A stretch of DNA of 64,000 nt from Woeseia sp034521225 (GTDB taxonomy: Bacteria > Pseudomonadota > Gammaproteobacteria > Steroidobacterales > Woeseiaceae), in assembly GCA_034521225.1 (NCBI GenBank), contig JAXHMR010000029.1, positions 177,070 to 241,069 of the forward strand, read 5' to 3'. Shown here piece by piece: positions 49,990 to 58,058 of the stretch (position 1 is its first letter; each line of letters begins with the position of its first letter). Under the pieces are notes generated by a model. That model was not told where the DNA came from. It saw only the letters and a program-made list of their open reading frames with translations, and made no database searches. Both the position numbers and the translations under genes were made by a program.

Positions 49990-51287
49990 CGGCGGCGTGC
50001 CGTCACGAAGTAGGCCACAAGGCCGCTGGCGATAACGCCGAGGCCGAAAAGGCCCTCGACCGGTTTGTTGATCAGCACAAACGTCAGCGTCCATCCGGTC
50101 AGCGCGAGGTAGATGAGTGGCGGCAACGGATAGGCAAAGGTCCGGTAAGGGCGCGGCAGGTCAGGCTGGCGGGCACGCAGAACGAAAATGCCCAGCACGG
50201 TGGCGAAACTGTTCAGTGCCAGCGTGAAGCCGGCAAAGACCAGTATCGATTCAAACGTCGACGTCACGATGAAGGTCAGTGTCAGCACCGCCTGTATATA
50301 GATCGCGTTTGACGGAATGCCGTCCGCGTTGGTGCGGCCGAGAACCGACAGGCCGCGGAAGTCTTCGCCGATCACCTGCAACACGCGCGGGCCGGCCATC
50401 GTCATCGCGCTGACCGTCGATACGAGTAATAGCGCCAGCACGATACCGGTAAATTTGCCGCCGGCACCACCGAACGCCGCATCGGCAGCGATGTAGCCGA
50501 CTTCTACCTGGCCCGTCATTGCGCTCATCGGCGCGACGGCGAGGAAGGTGTAATTCAGCGCAATGTACAGCACCATGACGACCAGCGTGCCGCCCATCAG
50601 TATCCACGGCAGTGTGCGTTGTGGATCATCCAGCTCACTGCTCAGGTACGTTGCCGCGTTCCAGCCAGTGTAGGCGTAACTGACGTAGATCAGCGATACG
50701 GCAAATGCGCTGCTCAGGAGCAGCGTGCCGTCGCCCGCGGCCGGCAGGAAATTGACCGGCTGCAATTCGGGCGCCGCCCATAGCGCTGCGATGCAGAAGA
50801 CGACGATAACGGCTACCTTCAGTACGGTGAAGATGCCCTGCATACCGCCACTGCCGCGGCGGCTGCCGCCGTGTATGACGGTCAGCAATATGACGAGGCC
50901 ACAGGCCAGGGCCTTCCGCAGCCAGGCATCGGGCTCATCCTGCAGCGCTGAGGTTGCATAGGCTGCAAACGTAATTGCTGCCAGCGCCGTCGGCGCCGCA
51001 AATCCAATCGTCGCTGAGACCCAGCCGGACACAAAGCCGACGGCAGGATGATAGATACGCGCCAGGAAATTGTATTCACCGCCGGAACGCGGCATCGCCG
51101 CCCCAAGCTCCGCATACGTCATCGCACCGCAAACGGCTGCCACCCCGCCAACCGCCCACAACATCAGCAATACAAACCCGGACTTGAGGTCCAGCAACTG
51201 GAATCCGAGGCTGGTGAATACCCCGGTCCCCACCATGTTCGCTATGACTACCGCCGTCACCACCGGGTACCGGAACTTGCTACTCAT
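49986..51287 (-). CDS. APC-superfamily amino acid permease
   Basis: 433 residues with about twelve membrane helices, intact. The first helix carries the substrate-binding GTGVF motif (VVIANMVGTGVFTSLGFQLL). Conserved segments AMPRSGGEYNFLARIYHPAVGFVSGW and AYTGWNAATYLSSELDDPQRTLP are characteristic of amino acid/polyamine permeases. The stop codon (CTA on the plus strand, 49986-49988) lies inside the terminal repeat of the adjoining element. Confidence 0.92.
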   Translation of the reverse strand: MSSKFRYPVVTAVVIANMVGTGVFTSLGFQLLDLKSGFVLLMLWAVGGVAAVCGAMTYAELGAAMPRSGGEYNFLARIYHPAVGFVSGWVSATIGFAAPTALAAITFAAYATSALQDEPDAWLRKALACGLVILLTVIHGGSRRGSGGMQGIFTVLKVAVIVVFCIAALWAAPELQPVNFLPAAGDGTLLLSSAFAVSLIYVSYAYTGWNAATYLSSELDDPQRTLPWILMGGTLVVMVLYIALNYTFLAVAPMSAMTGQVEVGYIAADAAFGGAGGKFTGIVLALLLVSTVSAMTMAGPRVLQVIGEDFRGLSVLGRTNADGIPSNAIYIQAVLTLTFIVTSTFESILVFAGFTLALNSFATVLGIFVLRARQPDLPRPYRTFAYPLPPLIYLALTGWTLTFVLINKPVEGLFGLGVIASGLVAYFVTARRR

Positions 51288-51324
51288 CGCTCAGCAACAT
51301 CCGCTTTTCTTTTTATAAGTTTTA

Positions 51325-51517
51325 TAAGGACACCCACAATAAAACGTTTCTTGATATTTCGCACGGATTTGCGAGGTCCGGCCGGGCCCAGGAAGATTCG
51401 GAAAATCAAAAAGGACACTCAAAATAATCAAAAAGGACACTCACAATCTAAAAGGACACTCACCGGAAATGCAGCACAACCTAAAAGGACAATCTAAAAG
51501 GACACTCACCGGAAATG
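51325..51517. repeat. Short-repeat array, core AAGGACACTCA
   Basis: At least five copies of AAAAGGACACTCA-like units (starting about 51325, 51409, 51430, 51448 and 51497), plus a partial AAAAGGACAATC near 51483. Two are extended to the same CTAAAAGGACACTCACCGG. The surrounding 342-base gap holds no gene. Confidence 0.75.
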
Positions 51518-51544
51518 AATCGAAAATGGCATCCACGGCTAGTT

Positions 51545-51569
51545 GTTTCTGCATGTTTTATGCAGAAAC
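51545..51569. terminator. Hairpin downstream of the GGDEF gene
   Basis: GTTTCTGCAT and ATGCAGAAAC, perfect 10-base arms with a 5-base loop, about 60 bases beyond the cyclase stop. No T-run follows, so its terminator role is uncertain. Confidence 0.4.
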
Positions 51570-51629
51570 CTGTCATGCCTCGAGAATGATTTCGGGGGTA
51601 CGACCCGGCATCAATAGCAATGAGTGCTG

Positions 51630-52701
51630 CTACTGGATGTCGTCCGGCCAAACAGTCACGCCATCACGGCCATTGCGCTTGGTGTGAAAGAGCGCCTGAT
51701 CGGCACGCTCTATGATGGTCTTCGGGGTTGCGGCTTCAGCCGGGTCATTGATTGCAATTCCGATACTCAGCGAAATATTGACCTCGCCTTCCCGTACCGG
51801 CAACGGCAGGGTCGACAGATTGTTGCGAATTCGCTCGGCAACACCGCGCGCGACGTCCGGACTGGCATCACGCAGGATCAGCAGGAACTCGTCGCCTCCG
51901 TATCGGGACACGATGTCGTCCGGCCGTACCGAACTGACGATGCTCGCGGCCGCCTTGCGGAGTATCTGGTCGCCGATCGGATGACCATTGGCGTCATTGA
52001 CGGCCTTGAAGTTATCGAGATCGACCATGCATACCGCGAACTGCTCGAAACTGCTGGCGGAGCGCTCCAGCATCATTTCAAGCAATTCCAGGCCGCCCCG
52101 CCGGTTCCAGACGCGGGTCAGCGTGTCGAGCAATGCCTGGCGGCGCGCCTCGCCGAGCTTGGCCACCAACTGACCCTGCGCTTCCCACAGGTCGGCCGTG
52201 ACCAGTTCGCGCTCCGCAAGCTGGCCAAGATCTAACAGCGTTTCCATCAGTCCGGAGTCGGGTTTCTTAGGTTTGACGTCGAAAACGGAATAGGTCCCGA
52301 TAATGTCGCCCTCGGAATCCCTGATCGGGTAGCCGGCATAGAAACGGAACTTCGGCGCCGTCGTTACGTATTTGGAGTTGCTAAAGCGCGGGTCTTTCAG
52401 TGTGTCAAAGACAACCATCGGCTCACCGCTTTCGATGACCGGCAAACACATGCTGTCCCTGAGCGGCAACTCGCCGACCCGCCACCCGATCACGGACTTG
52501 AACCACTGTTTCTCAGCGGTAACAAGAGAAACAGCGGCGACCCGAACGCCCATGGCTCGCTTGCCCAGGCGGCTCAGACGCTCGAAAGCGCTCCTCGAGC
52601 GGCGTGTAGAAAATCGCCATTTTGTGCAGGCCGGCCAGACGCACGGTTGCCGTACTCGCAAGCGAGTGCGTCAGCGTCGTGATCGTTCCTTCCGAGTTCA
52701 T
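51630..52701 (-). CDS. GAF-GGDEF diguanylate cyclase
   Basis: About 357 residues after joining two frames near 52600; the start MNSEGTITTLTHSLASTATV (52701) joins FERLSRLGKRAMGVRVAAVSLV. A GAF sensor domain (CLPVIESGEPMVVFDTLKDPRF...FYAGYPIRDSEGDIIGTYSVFD) precedes the GGDEF domain with the intact catalytic motif RYGGDEFLL. The inhibitory I-site RPDD lies five residues before it, so the enzyme should make cyclic di-GMP and be product-inhibited. Oppositely oriented short repeats flank the gene. Confidence 0.9.
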
Positions 52702-52853
52702 CGGGGTCCTCTCCGGGGTCCGGGTCCTGCGCAAGACCCACATTATGTGCGGTGGCGCGCGCGGTAACCCTGAACGAGCGCACAGTTTTCGGGAATTCTC
52801 GGCCGGAAACCCCTGTTATGTACGGCTTTTTTCGCAGATCGGATCAGGGAAGT

Positions 52854-52953
52854 GGTGCGGACCCCAATTTTGAGTGTCCTTATTGAGGTCCTTATTGAGG
52901 GGCGGTGCGGATCCCAATTGTGAGTGTCCTTATTGAGGGGCGCTTATTGAGGG
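52854..52953. repeat. Tandem pair of inverted AAGGACACTCA repeats
   Basis: A unit of about 50 bases occurs twice (starts 52854 and 52904): GGTGCGGAYCCCAATT, then TGAGTGTCCTTATTGAGG, with extra partial CTTATTGAGG copies. The core is the inverse of that at 51325-51517. The second copy runs into the amidohydrolase C-terminus, supplying its last residues (RAPQ) and stop. Confidence 0.8.
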
Positions 52954-54293
52954 GCGCGGAAGACGAGGCCGCGGGCGATTACGGTGTCGACCGATTCCAG
53001 CAGGCTGATGTCGTCCAGCGGGTTGCCCTTGACGGCGATGATGTCGGCGGAGTGGCCCGGGAGGACCGCGCCGAGCTTTTCATTGCCGCCGAGATAGCGG
53101 GCGGCGACCGATGTTGCGGCCTGGATGGCCTCCATCGGGCTCATGCCCCATTCGACCATATAGCTGAATTGTCGGGCGTTCATGCCGTGCGGGTAGACGC
53201 CCGCGTCGGAGCCGAACACGATCGTGACACCCGCTTCATGCGCTTTGCGGAAGTTCTGACGCTGTATCAGCGTGGTCTCTTCGTTCTTCCGCAGGAATTC
53301 CTCCGGCCAGTTCATCCGGCGTCCTTCGGATTCGATCCAGTCGCCGTTGAATACGTCCATCGACAACGCAACGTCGTGCTCCTTAGCGAGCCTTATGCCC
53401 TCGTCATCGATCAGCGATGCGTGTTCGATCGTGTCGACCCCGGCAAGTATTGCATCCTTGATTGACTGGGCGCCGTGCGCGTGTGCGGTCACCGGTATGC
53501 CGGCCGCTTTGGCGACCTCTACGACCGCGCGAATTTCTTCCGGCGTCATTTCCGGCGAGCCGGGAACGCCGCCATAAGCGAGGACCGCGCCGGATGCGAT
53601 TACCTTCAGGACGTCGGCGCCGCCATCGACGGCTGCCTGCGCATTGCGCCGGAATTCTTCCGCATTCTCCGAGACGCCCAGCCGCAGGTGAGCCGGTATG
53701 TCCGCCTCGTTGATGTCCGGCAACACCAGGTCGCCACCACCGCCTGGTACGGTCAGGTAAAAACCGGCGACATGCATGCGCGGCCCGATCGTCTCACCGC
53801 GCGCGATCTCGTCACGCATCGTGCGGCTGGTCCAGCCGTAATAAACCCCGACGTTGCGCACCGTTGTAAATCCTGCCAGCAGGGTCTTTTTCGCCAGCGG
53901 CCTCCCGTATTCCAGGGTTTCAGCCTCGTCGCGGACGAAATAAATAGACAGATCGTGGGTGTCCTGCTGCTGCTCGACAACATGTGTGTGCATGTCGATG
54001 AATCCGGGCAGGCACGTGTGGCCGGACAGGTCCAGTGCCGCAGCGCCAGATGGGGCGTCAAGATCCTGCCCCACTGCCTCAATTGCGCCGTCTCGAAGCA
54101 AAATGTCGCTGGCTGGCAGCAGCTCATCGCTGACTCCGTCGATGAGGGCGCCGCAGCGCAACAGCAGGTAACCGTCATGGGCATTGAACGGTGCGTCGGT
54201 TATGACGTCGGGTTCAGTATTGGCCGGCTGACTGCAGCCGGCGATCACTGCCGGAATTGCGAGCATCGCGGTGACGAGGAAGCGAAGTTTCAT
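52944..54293 (-). CDS. Amidohydrolase (imidazolonepropionase/prolidase-like), lipoprotein
   Basis: 449 residues, intact. Lipoprotein signal (MKLRFLVTAMLAIPAVIAGC). Metal motifs run in the usual order: DMHTH (His 102 and 104), the carboxylated-lysine candidate in VLKVIASG, TAHAHG, IEHASL and FGSDAGVYPHG. Such secreted amidohydrolases include Xaa-Pro/Xaa-Arg dipeptidases. It lies 46 bases downstream of the aminotransferase gene on the same strand. The C-terminal residues are encoded by the adjacent repeat. Confidence 0.9.
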   Translation of the reverse strand: MKLRFLVTAMLAIPAVIAGCSQPANTEPDVITDAPFNAHDGYLLLRCGALIDGVSDELLPASDILLRDGAIEAVGQDLDAPSGAAALDLSGHTCLPGFIDMHTHVVEQQQDTHDLSIYFVRDEAETLEYGRPLAKKTLLAGFTTVRNVGVYYGWTSRTMRDEIARGETIGPRMHVAGFYLTVPGGGGDLVLPDINEADIPAHLRLGVSENAEEFRRNAQAAVDGGADVLKVIASGAVLAYGGVPGSPEMTPEEIRAVVEVAKAAGIPVTAHAHGAQSIKDAILAGVDTIEHASLIDDEGIRLAKEHDVALSMDVFNGDWIESEGRRMNWPEEFLRKNEETTLIQRQNFRKAHEAGVTIVFGSDAGVYPHGMNARQFSYMVEWGMSPMEAIQAATSVAARYLGGNEKLGAVLPGHSADIIAVKGNPLDDISLLESVDTVIARGLVFRAPQ

Positions 54294-54339
54294 GAATGAT
54301 TTCTCCCGGTTTCAAAACAATCTGCGGCGGTTGTTGCCG

Positions 54340-55694
54340 TCAGGACAATTCCTTCTCAAAAGCCTTGAGGCTGTCGACCAGCGTGACCATGATTTCGTCC
54401 GACCTGCGCGGCAGTCGTGATCATCGGCGGGCAGACCATGAAATGGTCACCCTCCAGGCCGCCGCGCGTACGGCGGGCATAGACGACCAGCCCGCGGTCA
54501 TAGGCCATCTCGACCAGCCGCAGATAAGCGTTGGTGTTCTTTGGCAGCGGCGCCATGGTCTTGCGGTCGCGAACCAGCTCAAAGGCCAGTAGCAGACCCT
54601 TGCCCCGGACGTCGCCGACGAACTCGAACCGGTCCATCAGCGACGTAAGGCGATCCTTCAGCAAGGTGCCGATAGCCGTCGTATTCTGCTGCAGATCCCG
54701 GTCCCTGATCTCGGTCAGTACCGCGAGACCGGCCGCACACGCGATCGGATTCCCGGCGTACGTATAGCCATGCTGGAAACCGCCGTCATCCAGCACGGCT
54801 TCGACGATGTCCGAGTGCGTCACCATTGCGCCGAGCGGCACGTAGCCTGCGCCAAAACCCTTGGCCATCGCAACGATATCAGGCTTTACGCCCCAGTGTT
54901 CGGCGGCAAGAAACGGTCCGGTGCGTCCCACGCCAGTCATCACTTCATCGAGGATCAGCATGATGCCGTATTCGTCGCAGATTTCACGGATGCGCGGGAA
55001 ATAGCTGTCGGGGGGCACGAGTGCGCCGGTGGACGCACCACCGATCGGTTCGGCAATGAACGCGAGAACTGATGACGGCCCGAGCTCTTCAATCTTGTCG
55101 CGCAGCATGTTCGCGTAGCGCAGCCCGCGCTCGTCATCGGTCAGGTCATCATTGTCGAGGTAACAGGTTGGTGCCGGAATCTTCGGCATCGTACGGACCA
55201 TTGGCTCGAACGGATCATTGAGCGGCGCATAACCGGTCACCGGCAAGCGCGCCGAGTGTCGAGCCGTGATACGACGGCTGCCTTGAGATAACCTGCCAGC
55301 GCTCGTGTTCGCCTTTGGCAATCGCGTACTGGCGCGCCATCTTGAGGCAGCTCTCGACAGCCTCCGACCCACCCGAAACAAAGAACACACGATCAAGACC
55401 CGGCGGACAGGCGCGCGCGACTTCACGTGCAAGCTCCTCTGCCGCTTCATTCTCAAAGTGCAGCCGGTAGCCGAATGTCGAACGGTCCATCTGCGCGCGC
55501 ATGGCGGCCAGCACACGCGGGTTGCTGTGGCCGATGTTTGACACCATCGCGCCGCTGGAGCCGTCGAGGTAACGCTTTCCGGTTTCATCCCAGAGGTATA
55601 TACCTTCGGCGCGGTCCAGGCGCGGCCGGCGCAACCTCGATTGATAAAAAAGATGTGACGGTGGCGGCACCGCTTCCTTCTTCGATGCGGACAT
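54340..55694 (-). CDS. Class III PLP-dependent aminotransferase, frame-broken
   Basis: About 451 residues. N-terminal motifs (YLWDETGKRYLDGSSGAMVSNIGHSNPRVLAAM), the central VSGGSEAVESCLKMARQY and SRQPSYHGSTLGAL, the PLP-phosphate region LILDEVMTGVGRTG and the catalytic lysine in AMAKGFGAGYVPLGAM are all present. Frame changes lie near 55240 and 54400. Correcting the second gives the end DEIMVTLVDSLKAFEKELS and the stop at 54340-54342. GGAG lies 8 bases before the start, 3 bases after the LysR stop. Would exchange an omega- or beta-amino group for a keto group. Confidence 0.88.
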
Positions 55695-55697
55695 GGG

Positions 55698-56682
55698 TTA
55701 CTCCAGCCCGTAAGTCCGCTCGGCGAGCGGTGTGTCCTCGATGCGCTGCAGCAGGCGCTGACTAAACTCCGCTTCGGCACGGTTCAGGCGTGCCTTCGGA
55801 TTCTGCACGACAAAGATATCGACGACCGGTGGATCGTCGAAAGGCGGCAGCCGCCAGAGCAGCCCATCGCGCACATCCCGTTCGACGACATGGATCGGCA
55901 GCGGCCCGATACCGAGGTTCGCAATAATCATGCGGCGTACTTCTTCAAGGTTGCTGCTGACGCCGGTGATTTCGGTATCGAGTTCCGCCTGCGCGCGCAG
56001 CAGCGCGATAGGCCTCAACACATCGGTCAGCTGGTCAGTGTGAAATGACACACTGCGTTCGCCGCGCAGGTCCGACAGGGTCAGGTCATCGCGGCCGAAC
56101 AGGCGGTGCCGGGGACCGCAGTAAAAGCTGAAATGCTCGCGATAAAGTCTTGTGTACTCGAGTTCCGGCAACTGTTCGCTGACCAGGCAGATAGCAAGCG
56201 CACCGCGTTTCTCGAGCACGGCCTCGATGGAGTTCCTGCTGCTGCCGATCGTGATCGACAGCGTTGCTTTCGGGTGTTCCTGGTGAAACTTATCGAGCGT
56301 CTCATCGAGCATCGGGCAGATCACATGGCTCGCCATGTTGATCTTTACCATGCCCTGAACATCGTCGGTGATATCGCGCAAAGAGATCGACAGCCTGTTG
56401 ACGGAGCCGAAAATGTCCACGGCTTCGTGGTACAGGGCCTCACCCTGGCGCGTGACGCGAAACGCACGCGGGCCGCGGTCGACCAGCCGTTCACCGAGGC
56501 TTGATTCCAGCCGGCGCAACGCGTTGCTGACCGTCGGCTGCTTGAGCTTCAGCTTGTTCGCGGCGGCGGTGATGCCGCCCTCCTGTACGATGACCATGAA
56601 AGTACGCAGCAAATTCCAGTCGAGTCGCCAGACGACGTCGTCGGCGCTGTCCGGGCTGCCTGCGGGGAACTCGGGATGCCAT
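55698..56682 (-). CDS. LysR-family transcriptional regulator
   Basis: About 327 residues if started at ATG 56682 with one frame change near 56655 (MASRVPRR joins SPDSADDVVWRLDWNLLRTFMVIVQ). The helix-turn-helix GGITAAANKLKLKQPTVSNALRRLESSLGERLV is typical, followed by the co-inducer domain (VKINMASHVICPMLDETLDKFHQEHPKATLSI). It is transcribed together with the aminotransferase and divergently from the beta-keto acid cleavage enzyme, the usual arrangement for a LysR-type activator of a catabolic locus. Confidence 0.9.
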
Positions 56683-56708
56683 TTTTACATTCCTGTTTTC
56701 TATGAAAG

Positions 56709-56720
56709 TATTCCGGAATA
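56709..56720. promoter_or_regulatory. Candidate LysR operator palindrome
   Basis: TATTCCGGAATA, a perfect 12-base palindrome, lies 27 bases upstream of the LysR start in the 222-base divergent region. It fits the general T-Nx-A dyad of LysR sites. Confidence 0.45.
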
Positions 56721-56904
56721 TGAGCTTGCAGATGGACAGCACGAAGGATCATGTTGGCTACGGCAGTCCTGCCGGGGTACGGGGGGGAGCGGGCGACGGT
56801 CGTGCCGGATTGGGTTGGCGCGGCCGTCGGCCCGCAACTGATGCGAGCACCATCCCCGCCAGCAGACGTGCCGCCAACCACCCTGAAAGTGGCAGGTAGC
56901 CAGC

Positions 56905-57835
56905 GTGAACAGAAAAGTAATCATTACCTGTGCCGTCACCGGCTCGATACACACGCCGACGATGAGCCCGTACCTGCCGGTCACACCGGACGACATTGCC
57001 ACTGCGTCGATCGATGCAGCGAAGGCTGGCGCCGCCATCATCCACCTGCACGCACGGGTACCGGAGACCGGCTACCCAAGTGCTGCGACCGAGCATTTCA
57101 TGCAGTTCCTGCCCCGCATCAAGCAGGAGTGCGACGCGGTACTGAATATCTCGACCGGCGGCAGTTCGATCATGAGCATAGACGAACGCCTGGCGCCGGC
57201 GCGTGCCACAAACCCCGAGATGTGTTCACTGAACATGGGGTCGATGAACTTCGGCATTTTTCCGCTCAAGGCTCAGCATGATTCATGGCGCTACGAGTGG
57301 GAACCGAAGCTGCTTCAGGCAACGCACAGTACCGTGTTCCGCAACACGTTCGCAGACATCGAAACGATATTCGACGATCTCGGCAAGGAGCGAGGCGCGC
57401 GGTTCGAATTCGAATGCTACGACGTCGGTCATATCGAGACACTGGCGTACTATTTGCGGCAGGGTCGCATCAAGCCACCACTGTATGTGCAGTTCGTGCT
57501 CGGCGTACTGGGTGGCATCGGCGCGTCGCCGGAAAACCTCATGCACATGAAGGCAACCGCTGACCGGCTGCTCGGCGACGCCTACCGGTTCTCGGTGCTG
57601 GGTGCCGGCGGGCGGCAGATGGCGATGGCAACGATGGGCGCATTGCTTCGGTGGCAACGTACGTGTCGGCCTCGAGGACAGCCTGACCATTACGCGCGGC
57701 GAGCTTGCGAAAAGCAATGCTGAGCAGGTGCAGAAAATCCGCCGTATCATCGAAGAACTCGGTTTCGATATTGCGACAGCGGCGGATGTGCGCCAGATGC
57801 TGGCGATGAAAGGCGCCGACGCCACCAATTTCTGA
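56905..57835 (+). CDS. Beta-keto acid cleavage enzyme (BKACE/KCE family)
   Basis: About 310 residues after one frame change near 57650 (GALL continuing GGNVRVGLEDSLTITRGELAKSNAEQVQKI). The fold binds zinc through the HLHAR motif (His 47 and 49), with further conserved segments RIKQECDAVLNISTGGSS, SLNMGSMNFG and GARFEFECYDVGHI. The family condenses a beta-keto acid with acetyl-CoA, giving acetoacetate and a new CoA ester, as in lysine fermentation. The neighbouring aminotransferase could make the beta-keto acid from a beta-amino acid. Confidence 0.9.
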
Positions 57836-57893
57836 TACGGCCGTCGTGGGCCGCTGGAGTTTCCAAGCGTGAAAATGATTAATCGACTGGCTT

Positions 57894-58058
57894 TAGCCCG
57901 GACATCTCACGCATTGCGCGGTTCCGCTCTGCCTTTGTTCGCACAAGGGATTTTCCTCACTCGGAAATACACACTGGTATTCCGCTCAATCGGAAAATCC
58001 CTTGTGCGAACAAATTACTGCCCGAGAATCCCGCGCAATCGATGAGATGTCCGGGTTA
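57894..58058. mobile_element. 165-bp inverted-repeat element, TAGCCCGG family
   Basis: Outer imperfect arms start TAGCCCGGACATCTCA and end (inverse) in TGAGATGTCCGGGTTA. Inner arms of 23 bases (TTTGTTCGCACAAGGG...) are perfect. It shares the TAGCCCGG terminus with the element at 49794 but has different inner sequence. The right arm supplies the probable start codon of the next gene. Confidence 0.75.
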
